Shown here: positions 54,539 through 64,000 of the stretch, one piece after another
How positions within the stretch are numbered: the stretch's first letter is position 1
Layout of the letters: every line of letters begins with the position of its first letter
Assembly (NCBI GenBank): GCA_049999805.1
Contig: JBNGIO010006284.1
Location: forward strand, 153,434-217,433
Direction: 5' to 3'
DNA from: Folioceros fuciformis
Lineage: Eukaryota > Anthocerotophyta > Anthocerotopsida > Anthocerotales
Length of the DNA stretch: 64,000 nt
Position numbers and translations under genes: made by a program
Notes under the pieces: model-generated
What the model was told of the DNA's origin: nothing
What the model saw: only the letters and a program-made list of their open reading frames with translations
The model's database searches: none

Positions 54539-55085
54539 GGTTCGCAGCCAAAGGATAGGCTGAACATTGGAGCCCAGAACCCAGCTCCAGTGCGCCAGCT
54601 GGGCTAGTTGCGTTTGAGGTAGTATCCATGTCCAGTAGCGCTAGGAAAGGGTCCCTGATTCCGCAATCTGAAACCCGAATTCTTCAGACACTCCGCAACG
54701 ACAATGTCTCCAGCCGGAATTCCCATACATCAATGTCACCCATCTATATCCTCAGGAAAACGTTAGTCATGAGTTCCGATTTCCTTCTCCAAGAACCAAT
54801 AGAGGTTTCAGTAGGGAGTCATATCGGCCTTCGATCAGGAAAGCCAATCTCAACAGTGATACGCCGCCCAAGGAGAACAGGAGTTCATAAATGAGGGACG
54901 CCATGCAGTTCGAACCCATCTTTCATGTTCCATGGAAGTCTTCAAGCGTGAGCCTTCCGACGACAGAATTTTAGATTGTAGTACGATGCATGGTTGGTAC
55001 ATGAGCGGTTCCATGAGTCCTTTAGCTAAACTGTTTGTACAAGCTGGCTTGTGGTGGTTGGCATGAGGATGTTTAAGATTTGCAG
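54539..55085. promoter_or_regulatory. Divergent spacer between PPR genes 7 and 8
   Basis: 547 bases between two head-to-head PPR start codons, so both promoters must lie here unless gene 8 has an upstream exon (an acceptor-like TTTGCAG ends at 55085). No element is certain. Confidence 0.4.
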
Positions 55086-57539
55086 ATGGGTGCTGCTCCT
55101 CCTACATACAACCACGGGAGGTTACCGGATGAGGCTCCCCGGTCACCAGCTGCTCACCTTGTCAGAGCTGCAGGTGCAGGATACAGAACGGGAGCTCTGA
55201 CAGCGGAAACCGTGACAAAATTGTGTCAGCAGGGGCAGGTTGCCGAGGCTGTCGAGGCTCTGGGAGTCCTGGTACAAATAGAGTGTTGTTCTTCCTCATC
55301 TATCTTTTATACAGTGCTGAAAGCTTGTGTGGTTGAAGGGGATGTGGTGCTGGGTCGTCGTATCCACTCTCTCAGCGTTAAGCAGGGGTATGAGTCGGAC
55401 ACGTTCCTGAGCAACCACATCCTGCGAATGTATGCCTCTCTTGGCAGGTTGGGAGAGGCAAAAGATGTGTTTTTCATGTTTGACAAACCGGATGCGTTCA
55501 TGTGGTCTTCTATTATTCTTGCCTATGTTAAGCAGGGACAAACTAAAAAAGCCTTACAACTGTATCATCGGATGCAGAGGTCAAGTGTGCAGCCAGATCC
55601 TCATGTGTTTGTAGCCGCTCTTCAGGCTTGTGCGAAAGGAGCAGACTTGAAAACTGGGCAGGAGGTTCATGCCGATCTGTTGGCCAGCGGGCTTGGGCCT
55701 CATTTGTTCGTGTGGAACTGTTTGGTGGACATGTATGCAAAGTGTGGCAACGTGGACGAAGCTCGAAAAGTGTTTGACCAACTTTGTGAAAAAGATGTGG
55801 TGACATGGAATGCCATGATATCAGGGTACTCGCAGCAGGGTATGGGGGAGGAAGCTCTTCGCCTCTACAGTGCTATGCAGGAGGATGGCACGGCCGAACC
55901 TGATTCTGTGACGTATATTAGCCTCCTGCAGGCATGTGCAGGAATGGGCACACTGGCTTTGGAGGAAGGGAAGGACCTTCATGCACAAATAAGAGAACGA
56001 GGACATCATGCTGACTTGTTCGTAGCCAACAGTTTGGTTAACATGTATGCAAAATGTGGGAGCTTGGAAGATGCTCAAATAGTGTTTGACGGGCTTCATC
56101 AGAAGGATGTAGTAACATGGACAGCTCTCATAGTAGGATACTCCCAGAAAGGCATGGGCGTTGAAGCCCTTCAACTTCACAGTGCTATGCAAGAAGAGGG
56201 CGTTGCTGTGCCCAATGCTGTGACATTTTCGTCTCTGCTGCAGGCATGTGCAATCGTTGGTGCCTCTGCTTTGGAGAAGGGGAAACAGCTCCATGCAGAG
56301 ATCAGAGAGCGAGGGTTCAAGGTTGATGTTGTTGTAGGTAGCAGCCTGGTGAACATGTACGCGAAGTGCGGCAGTCTAGAGGATGCTAAGGGTGTCTTCG
56401 ATGGACTTGGTCACAAAAATGTGGTCACGTGGACTGGTCTGATAGCAGGATATGCAAACAGTGGCAGCTTGAAAGACGCTCAAAGACTGTTTGACGAGTT
56501 GCCTCAGAAAGATGTGGTGACATGGAATGCCATGATCGCAGGATATTGCCAGCAGGGACTTGGTCAAAACGCCCTTCAGCTTTACAGGGCTATGCAAGAA
56601 GAAGGAACTGTTGCACCAAATGCTGTGACATTTGTATGCCTCCTGCAGGCATGTGCAAATGTGGCAGCTTTGCATCTGGGACGCGACCTCCATGCACAGA
56701 TTGAAGAACAAGGACTTGAAGCCGATGTCCTTGTGGCCGTCAGTTTGATAAACATGTATGCAAAGTCAGGGAGCATGGTTGATGCTCAGCAAGTGTTTGA
56801 GGCGATGCCCACAAGAAACTGTGTCTCCTGGAATGCACTGATTGCAGGTTACTCCCGTCAAGGAGACAGTGACGCGGTTTTCAACTTGTTGCTCAGGATG
56901 AGGGCGGAAGGCGTCCAACCAGACAGCGTCACATTCCTCAGCATTCTAACAGTATGCAGTCATGCGGGTCTACTGAGTAAGGGCCAAGAGTACTTTGAGG
57001 TCATGATCAGCCAACATGGCATCTCTCCCACACCTGAGCACTACACATGCATTGTTGATCTCCTGGGTCGTGCAGGCCAACTGGAGGAGGCACTAGCGTT
57101 GGTGAAGGCAATGCCTGTACTGCCTGATGCCGCAGTTTGGCACACGCTATTGGCCGCTTGCCGAAAGTGGAGGAACGTGGACGTAGGACATCATGTTTTC
57201 CAAGAAGCTGTGAAACTGGACGAAAAAGATGCTGCAGCCTACATCCTAATGTCGGCCATATACACCACTGCCCAGATGTGGGAGCAGGCACAGGAAATTC
57301 AAGCAATGAGGAGAGAAATCAAGGCTTGGAAGCAGCCAGGCGAAAGCTGCTGGACAGACATGAACGGATGGGTGCATGCTTTTGTCGTTGGGGATGAAAA
57401 CCATCCCGAGAGTGAAGGCATACATGCAATGCTGAAACAGCTCTTCCCAGAAATGAAGGAACAAGGCTATGTGCCACATCTCCAGGAATTCCACCCGGAT
57501 ATATGTGCACCATGTCCAGAAGTGTTCTTGACCTTATGA
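55086..57539 (+). CDS. Shortest PLS-class PPR protein, partial DYW start (PPR gene 8)
   Basis: 817 residues from the first ATG (MGAAPPTYNHGRLP); the base before it ends TTTGCAG, so an upstream exon with a targeting peptide is possible. The plan is that of genes 1-4 and 7 with four internal L modules. A short module without L (GLIAGYANSGSLKDAQRLF) is present. Using the standard fifth/last residue code the S and P modules read roughly U G n U U n U A n A G Y n ? U, where n is an L module. After E1/E2 (ACRKWRNVDVGHHVFQEA) and the PG box KQPGESCWTD, it keeps the longest DYW stub of the group: VVGDENHPESEGIHAMLKQL and EMKEQGYVPHLQEF, ending before the HxE site at CPEVFLTL. Confidence 0.92.
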   Translation: MGAAPPTYNHGRLPDEAPRSPAAHLVRAAGAGYRTGALTAETVTKLCQQGQVAEAVEALGVLVQIECCSSSSIFYTVLKACVVEGDVVLGRRIHSLSVKQGYESDTFLSNHILRMYASLGRLGEAKDVFFMFDKPDAFMWSSIILAYVKQGQTKKALQLYHRMQRSSVQPDPHVFVAALQACAKGADLKTGQEVHADLLASGLGPHLFVWNCLVDMYAKCGNVDEARKVFDQLCEKDVVTWNAMISGYSQQGMGEEALRLYSAMQEDGTAEPDSVTYISLLQACAGMGTLALEEGKDLHAQIRERGHHADLFVANSLVNMYAKCGSLEDAQIVFDGLHQKDVVTWTALIVGYSQKGMGVEALQLHSAMQEEGVAVPNAVTFSSLLQACAIVGASALEKGKQLHAEIRERGFKVDVVVGSSLVNMYAKCGSLEDAKGVFDGLGHKNVVTWTGLIAGYANSGSLKDAQRLFDELPQKDVVTWNAMIAGYCQQGLGQNALQLYRAMQEEGTVAPNAVTFVCLLQACANVAALHLGRDLHAQIEEQGLEADVLVAVSLINMYAKSGSMVDAQQVFEAMPTRNCVSWNALIAGYSRQGDSDAVFNLLLRMRAEGVQPDSVTFLSILTVCSHAGLLSKGQEYFEVMISQHGISPTPEHYTCIVDLLGRAGQLEEALALVKAMPVLPDAAVWHTLLAACRKWRNVDVGHHVFQEAVKLDEKDAAAYILMSAIYTTAQMWEQAQEIQAMRREIKAWKQPGESCWTDMNGWVHAFVVGDENHPESEGIHAMLKQLFPEMKEQGYVPHLQEFHPDICAPCPEVFLTL

Positions 57540-57941
57540 AATCAGAAGAAACGTTAACGATGAAGGCTTAGGCACAATTTTCCCAGATGAGAGAAAAGAT
57601 GGGAAAGATGAAATCTCGGACAGCTAGGAGGTAACATCACCGTTCCCTCATCCATTGCACAGCACGACTAGGAACTTCGCACCACAGCAGTGCGCAGCAC
57701 AGTTTCCGTTCACCACACGGTCGTTCCCGGTACGGCAAAACATTTCGATTCTCCTGGAAACCATGTTAAGTGAACACCGCGAAATGCTGTTAAACGATAA
57801 ACTGGGTTGCCATACGTACCTCCGGTACTTCCAAACGGGAGGACACTGCGTCGTGGGTTGGGCTGTCACACCCAGAGCTCAGCGACACCCAAGCTTAAAG
57901 TCCTTCCACACAGTGTTGAGCCGTCGGTGGGTCTCCGAAAG
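57540..57941. other. Intergenic
   Basis: About 400 bases between PPR gene 8 and the phosphoesterase gene on the same strand; no motif recognised. Confidence 0.4.
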
Positions 57942-60812
57942 ATGCAAGAACGGTGGAAGCTAACGGCGTGGTTAGCGTGCATTTGGTTCATCTCGCTTCT
58001 GTATGGGGAGTACATTGCATTCGTGTTGCCGAGCTTCATGTGCTCCTGGCCGCCCATCGCCTCAGTGAGATTGCGCTTCCCGGTCTGACATGCTTCTTGT
58101 CAAGGCTCCGCTTGACATGCTATTGATTTCTTTTCCCCTTGTGTAGAATGTGACGGAAGCTGAGAAAGAGTCGGTGACTCCTGTCAGGGTTGCCTTGATA
58201 GCAGATCCCCAGGCACGTTTCTCGATTAGGAGTTCTCTTTTTCTTTGCAGAAAATGGCTCCAGTTATGTCTAGTTGGGGCAGGTCGGACTGCATATTGTA
58301 AACTGTCCCAGGGCTGAGCAGATTGGTCTTTTTTGTGGTGGTAAGAGCAGCTCGCAGACTGGACAACTCATGGACTGCAGCCTGGGTCACTAGCTCTGCG
58401 GCTGACTGAGCTGTATGCCGACGTTTACATGATACGTGCCTTTCGCTCTTCATTATTGCCCTTGAACCCTGACCAGATTATCTTTCTGGGGGATTATTTC
58501 AATGGAGGGAGCGAGCTTTCTGACTATGAGTAATGTCTCTATACCCCAAACTCTGTGTGTGTGTGTTTGATATGGGAACATGTGATGTGAGAGTGCTGTA
58601 ATGGTTGTTCTGGATCATCTTGCAGGTGGAAGAATTCTCTCAAACGTTTTAGACACATTTTTGACCAGTCTCATGTGCGCTCGACATTGCGACATGCAAG
58701 CGTTCCTGTCCACTACATTCCAGGAAACCATGATCTTGGTTATGTGCATACTCACTGGCAAGTTCCTCTGGTAATTAACTTACCCCGTCCGTGTTCGGAA
58801 GAGGAAGATCAGATTCCTTGTATTGTTTCGGTGGAGTTTGAGTGTCGGTCTCTGCCATTGCAAATGGACACAGGTCTTGGAACGGTACAAATCAGCCTTT
58901 GGCGGAACAATCAACTTCACAGCTAAAGTGGGTGGAGTGGAGTTCATATTTATCAACGCACAGATTCTTGATGGTAAGCCTGAGCCAGTGCAAACTACAT
59001 TTCTCGTGTCAGATTGGAGAAGGATTAATTGGCTATCTAGACAGCAAGACCTGCAACAAGAAATACTTATGGATGTAGTGTTAGCATCTCGGCTGCTACA
59101 GGACCAGACACTGACAGCCAAACCCGAAAGGCCTGGAGCTTCATCCAGCAACTGTCACAAGGTGCATTGGTGGATGAAATTTGCAGATGGACGAGTCTTG
59201 AATCTGCCTACTGGCCACCGGTCATCTCCTACATTTCTTACATCTGCTACCTTCTGTGTTTCCAGTCCGTAATCCTCCACCCCGGGTTTTGTTAAGTCAT
59301 ATTCCTCTATATAGACCAGATGATACTCCTTGTGGTTCTCACCGGACGAGCTCTGTCATTAATCAGGTGCGTTTTTAAAGGGCATGGTTATCGCCTTTCC
59401 TTTTCACGACTTTGTTCTGCGTTGTCTTGCGCATAGTCTTATGGTTTCAGTCTGGAGCAACTTTCTGATTGCTGAATGCGGTGCAGAGGGTTGCGAAGAT
59501 CGTTCAGTTCCCTCTCAGGATTGTGTAAGAGCACCTCACCAACTGCTATAGAGATATGCTCTCCTTAGATGACTTTGAAATTAATCCAGTAACCTTGTCA
59601 TGCTTGTGCTCACACACATGGTCGTGTGCTCAGGTATCAAAATTACCTAACAGAGGAAACATCCAAGAAGCTGCTGGACCTCTTGAAACCAGTGAGTTAC
59701 CCGGTTATCTTGTTCAAGGCTGGAAAATCTGAACTTGGTTTGATCATAGCCCTCTGCTGCTTGTATGTCTAGGTGGCAGTCTTTTCAGGACACGATCATG
59801 ACCAGTGCGAAACTATCCATACCGCATCAGGATCATCTGTTGTAGAGGTACTGAGAAACATTGCTGTGCTCATGAAAGCATGTCCAATGTCTCTTACACG
59901 TCCCGTGGAGGTTATGGTCCAACTGGACTCAAAACCTGGCCATGTTCTGTGTGTAGCAAACTGTCGGAACATTCAGTTGGCAGAACGGCAATATCTTCCC
60001 CTCCGTCATGCTGCTTAGTGTGGAGCCAGATTCTTCTAGTAATGGCTCAATGCTCAAGGCACCCGTGGCGTCCTCTCTATGCTTCCTCCCTGTTCAGATA
60101 TTTATATACGTCTGGTACGTCTCCCACCCAATTGCTTCCCCGAAATCTGCACGCTTTCTAGTCAGATTTCCGTCGTGTTTCCCATGGGGAGTCTCTTACC
60201 ATGGACGCCCCCCACTGTCACAGGTATGCCATTCTTGCAGTAGCATCTGTTGTTGCCATATTCTCGTGGCCAGCACAGGGTGTGAGCCTTGGCATATCAT
60301 GGCACCAATGCCGCTCCTACATCCAGGGAGTCTTAAGTCTAAGAGGGGGTGTGAAGGAAAAGAACGAGGATCTGGACACCGAATGGGACATGGTTTGGGA
60401 TGCCGAAGGCGGGATGCACCTTATCAGCAAGGGCTATAGCAAGACTCCGGACACTGCACAGGGTTCCTCTTCGGACATAAGGTAATCCGTTTCGTACCTC
60501 CTGCTCCTTCGTGCTCCAGCCTTGACCCGGTCTAACAGAGGGGACATCTACCCATCCAGGGGTACAGCGCAAACAAGGCCCGCTGCTAAGCGTGCTGCTG
60601 CCTTAGATCTTGACTCCAGAAAGCCACCGTCTCCAGAGGATCAGTCTCCGGTTGCTGCGAAACCCAGCAGAAGCAAAGGAAGGTCATGCGCTATAAAGCT
60701 GTTGCGAGGGTTCGGTCCTCTGATTGCCCTCATTGCTTGGAGCTTCGGGTTGTATGTAATTTTGTTGATGAAAGACTGGAGCGAGACTCAAGGCGACTTG
60801 GACTACGAGTGA
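57942..60812 (+). CDS. Membrane metallophosphoesterase, PGAP5/MPPE1-Cdc1-Ted1 family
   Basis: Thirteen exons join in frame to 541 residues: 57942-58064, 58147-58212, 58351-58529, 58626-58761, 58874-58973, 59102-59161, 59266-59366, 59487-59524, 59634-59691, 59773-59847, 59957-60114, 60224-60481, 60539-60812. An N-terminal membrane segment (LTAWLACIWFISLLYGEYIA) and two C-terminal ones (IFIYVWYAILAVASVVAIF; LIALIAWSFGLYVILL) flank a lumenal calcineurin-like domain. Its motifs are VALIADPQ, FLGDYFNGGSELSD, YIPGNHDLGY, LLSHIPLYRPDDTPCG and VFSGHDHDQC. Relatives in the ER/Golgi remove ethanolamine phosphate from GPI anchors (animals) or affect GPI-protein exit (yeast). The plant substrate is inferred only. 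GDYFN has Asn where family members have Asp. Intron 2 begins GCACGT, a second GC-AG intron. The tail before the last segment is basic and Ser/Pro-rich (KPSRSKGRSCAIK). Confidence 0.93.
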
Positions 60813-61251
60813 GCCCCACAGTCAACGCCCTCTTCTCAACTACTAGCAATTCTAAAACAAGTATCAAAGGTGCAAAAATGTAACCATCAAACAGCATAGC
60901 TCGTCTGCCCATTGGAAGCCAAACAACGTCATGGTAGCTTGCTAGCAATAGAAACAGCCAACCAATGTGATTTGCCTACGTAGCCTGGAACATTACCAGA
61001 TACCAGAAGGGCTAGGGAGAAAGCCATGTTGGTCAATCTTCCACTAGACCTATCGAAGTTATGGTAGTGGGCAGCAACTACATGTAGGATTGCTGCTACC
61101 ATGACGTCGACATGCCTAGTAGAAGCTTGACCTACTAAAGCACCTTTTTCCTAGCCCGGGCGGTACCCTGTAGTATCTCATGCATGCACGCTAGATAAAT
61201 CACAATCCTTGGCTGTGCCTTGCTGCTCGCACACTCCATGTTGTCGAGATC

Positions 61252-61363
61252 GCTGGAAGACTTTCGGGGCTCTTGACGCTGGAAGACTTTCGGGGACTTT
61301 CGGGGCTCTTGACGCTGGAAGACTTTCGGGGCTCTTGACGCTGGAAGACTTTCGGGGCTCTTG
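61252..61363. repeat. 26-base tandem array, four copies
   Basis: Unit GCTGGAAGACTTTCGGGG plus CTCTTGAC. Copies are at 61252-61277, 61278-61313 (with a 10-base internal duplication ACTTTCGGGG), 61314-61339 and 61340-61363 (last two bases missing). The copies are otherwise identical, pointing to recent slippage. Confidence 0.9.
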
Positions 61364-62995
61364 CGATGTCCTTCAATGCTTGCTTAGGGCCATTTCCTAC
61401 ATCACTAGATGGTTGTCCCCACTACCAAGGCTCCATAGATTTGGATGCAAGCTCCTAATCAAGCACACCACCTACTCTGCACACCAATATATTAGTAGAA
61501 AATGCCAACGAAGGCAACTAGTAACAAACGCCACACAACGTGGTGTTGAGTACTCTACACATCTTCTAAAACACACTAACTCTTGTACCATGTTAGAAAA
61601 CCATAAGTCCTAACCATACTACATTAAAAATGGCAGACTATGTATACATATATAAGCTTCAAGGCATGACATACCTCGATAGCCAGGACTCTTATTCCGA
61701 TCCTTTTATTTTTGTAATAACTGATTATTTTCTATTATTGAAAACGAGAAAGTCCTGTCTACTCCAAAGATCGAAGGGATAACCCGAGCAAGGCTAAAGG
61801 CTAAAGGAGGTACTAGCCCCTTCGAACATCATTCTCAAAAACTACCTAATGCCCCCAAAATAATTTTCGTATGTGTTTCTAGGAGTTATTCTTCACAACT
61901 CCCATGCCACTTGCATAAAGTGTTCTACATCCCTGACTCATAAAGTTGTTATGGGATTCTACTTTCGACTCTTATATAGAAGATTCTACATCTTCAACTT
62001 ATGGTTTCCAAACCCCATCCATGATCTTAGAGCACTCGGAACATGACAACGGTATGTACCAAAACCTTGAGCCCATTAGGAATCAAATTCTTCTATTGCT
62101 CTTGGAGCACCTAGAGCCATGAGCCCATGGGATTGAAGACAACATGATAGCTATAAGCAACAATGCAAATGAACAACAAGTTTTGCGCCAAGCAGGCAAA
62201 TTCCACCAAGTCTCATTAAGCATCATCTTCAAAACTAGTAGTCTTGGTTGCATTTTTGTGATTTATTATTTTTTAAGAAAATTTGTTCACGTGGTGGTCA
62301 TGTGTGCACACAATCTTGTTCTACAAGGACCAGCAAACATAAGAAGACCCATTGTTGAAGACACCGAGTTAGAAGCACCCATTTGATCAACTATCACTCA
62401 CAATCAACCCCAAGCATATGGTATTCAATTTGATTAGCTTAGGTTGGTTTAAAACTCGGTGAATATTACAAGGGCAACTTGCAAAGCTATGTTGGTCAAC
62501 CAGTTTCTCTAGTCAAAAGAGGTTTCGGTGAAACTATTTACAATAAATTTTCTATCATTTTTTTTTATTTCTTGTCATATTGACTCTTTTAAGCAAAAAC
62601 ATATCTTTGTAGAGTAGCACACATATACCCCTTGATGTGTGCATTGGGTGACATTTGATTTTTCTTTTTGCAAATATTTTTAGCATCTTTTGTGAAATGA
62701 TGAGATCACAAAGCACTGTAAACCTACTTTAATATTTTTTTGATTTAGCCCAGACTCCCTCCGGATTTATTCATGTACTTCAGCTTTATGAACCTCCTTT
62801 GGCTTTATTTCTATTAATCTTCTTGCAAATTTCTTGTGTTAAGAGCCTTTCCAACTTCCTTATGAAGGATGTTTTTGGTTTGACTATGCTTGCTTGCAAA
62901 TTACTTCTGTTAAGATCTTTTCCAACTTGTTTGTAAAGGACAGTTTGGTTTGACTGGGCATTGAGAGCCTCACCGTCTATGTGGGTCCATAGTAC

Positions 62996-63095
62996 NNNNN
63001 NNNNNNNNNNNNNNNNNNNNNNNNNNNNNNNNNNNNNNNNNNNNNNNNNNNNNNNNNNNNNNNNNNNNNNNNNNNNNNNNNNNNNNNNNNNNNNN
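62996..63095. other. Scaffold gap (100 N) flanked by 47-base repeat
   Basis: Exactly 100 N. The 47 bases at 62949-62995 are repeated without change at 63096-63142 directly after the gap. Overlapping contig ends joined by a fixed gap explain this best. Confidence 0.92.
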
Positions 63096-63351
63096 TTTGA
63101 CTGGGCATTGAGAGCCTCACCGTCTATGTGGGTCCATAGTACATAGCCTCCATCATATTGAGCCAGGCATCTATGCCCAGCAAATTGTGAGCAAGCAAGA
63201 TATGTTAATATGCCTGGTTGGAAGCATTTAGCTTCATACGAGCCGGAAGTAGGATAGACACGAAGATACGGAATCGGAAGGACGTGGTGTGTTTGTTGCA
63301 AATGGTAAAAGTGTCACTATAAATATACTTTTGAAGACAGTAGAGATAACC

Positions 63352-63425
63352 GGCCTATTAGCTCAGTTGGTTAGAGCGTCGTGCTAATAACGCGAAGGTC
63401 GCAGGTTCGAGACCTGCATAGGCCA
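63352..63425 (+). tRNA. tRNA-Ile (AAT)
   Basis: Perfect acceptor pairing GGCCTAT/ATAGGCC, D arm TAGCTCAGTTGGTTAGAGC, anticodon stem TCGTG/CGCGA with AAT at 63386-63388, T arm CGCAGGTTCGAGACCTGC, discriminator A. No intron. Standard nuclear isoleucine tRNA. Confidence 0.95.
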
Positions 63426-64000
63426 GTGGCGATTATTATTTTCTTTGAAATATATATGGACCTTTATTATGTCAGGTAATACAGAATCTTCGTATTAATA
63501 GACAATTCGCCGTTGAGACGTTCAGTAGATCACTTCACAACTCATCAACAGCAAAAACATTCGTCTGAGCACAGCCCCAGCTTGAATCGGAGCCCACAGA
63601 TAAACTTGCATCCTGAATTGGCCATACAGATCGACTCTCACCCTGAATCACACCCAGATCATACAGATCGACTCTCAGCTCCCTTTTTGATAAAGGAGCT
63701 GCTACAGCAATGCCCTCCACCGTTGAACAGGCCACAGTTTGTAAGCTTCGCTTGTCATGGGCTAATGGCTGCACTATGATAAACCCAACTACCCTGACCT
63801 TTTTGAGGATTGCTGGATCCCTCTCTTGGCCCTTGTAATTACTACTTCACTTGATACCATTACGCTAGCTCCAACCCGTACGGGACCGCAAAACCGACCT
63901 GCAGCGTTAAGCAAAAGAGCAGGAGCGGAAGGATGTTGAGCACGCACTCACGAGGAACTCGTCTCATGTCAAGGATACAGCATCCGAAGAAGTTTTCTGG
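63426..64000. other. Window end, no recognised gene
   Basis: Sequence downstream of tRNA-Ile. A CAGATCGACTCTCA motif occurs twice (about 63627 and 63664). An open frame at 63513-63779 has no known motif. Confidence 0.35.

Larger units (their letters stand above)
60813..63351. other. Gene-poor region with tandem array and gap
   Basis: 2.5 kb with no recognised gene. It contains the 26-base array at 61252-61363, increasingly AT-rich sequence after 61600, and a scaffold gap at 62996. Short open frames have no family signature. Old mobile-element sequence is possible, but no reverse transcriptase, transposase or terminal repeat is visible. Confidence 0.4.

Noticed and set aside
22160-57539. Regular repeats as a CRISPR or satellite array
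   Set aside because: The roughly 312-base period is protein-coding PPR triplets with preserved reading frame; no palindromic short repeats with unique spacers exist in the window.
62949-63142. Direct repeat as a transposon target duplication
   Set aside because: Forty-seven identical bases abutting exactly 100 N is far better explained by unmerged contig overlap.
62786-63301. Minus-strand open frame of 171 codons across the third gap
   Set aside because: The frame duplicates the 47-base overlap on both sides of N and has no recognisable domain.

Overview
The window is nuclear DNA of a land plant, most likely a seed-free one (bryophyte, lycophyte or fern grade); I cannot name the species. 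The evidence is eukaryotic nuclear tRNA genes, spliced genes of plant families (VCCN1-type chloride channel, DRM1/auxin-repressed protein, plant-type UNC93-like and Cys-rich PLAC8 proteins) and a very dense set of PLS-class pentatricopeptide repeat (PPR) genes, as expected where organelle RNA editing is heavy. Introns are short, mostly about 80-230 bases, and genes are tightly packed.

Layout. 1-4.9 kb: telomere-like satellite, minisatellite, a broken F-box gene, a decayed tRNA-His and an unassigned stretch. 5.0-6.6 kb: VCCN1-like channel in five exons. 7.3-8.0 kb: PLAC8 protein (minus). 9.5-11.0 kb: UNC93-like transporter (minus), divergent from a complete 20-exon REV3 gene (12.4-21.7 kb), the catalytic subunit of DNA polymerase zeta. 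22.2-57.5 kb: eight PPR genes, interrupted only by tRNA-Ala, tRNA-Glu, a LINE relic and a small DRM1-like gene in four exons (41.75-42.73 kb). 57.9-60.8 kb: a 13-exon membrane metallophosphoesterase of the PGAP5/Cdc1/Ted1 family. 60.8-64 kb: gene-poor, with a 26-base tandem array, a scaffold gap and tRNA-Ile.

The PPR cluster is the main feature. Six genes form one subfamily with near-constant ends and a middle made of P-L-S triplets of about 104 residues; the number of internal L modules is 6, 6, 8, 8, 6 and 4. All six keep the E region and PG box, then stop at different points, so none has the DYW deaminase core. A seventh gene carries a recurrent 16-17 residue insertion in its L motifs and also lacks DYW. 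The eighth has a full-length DYW domain with HxE and zinc ligands, but with an altered PG box and terminal residues DNQ instead of DYW. A working model is that the truncated members bind organelle RNA and borrow a deaminase in trans. One member carries a single-base frameshift.

Three blocks of 100 N interrupt the window. Two are flanked by identical 11-base and 47-base sequences, so they are probably overlapping contig ends rather than missing DNA.
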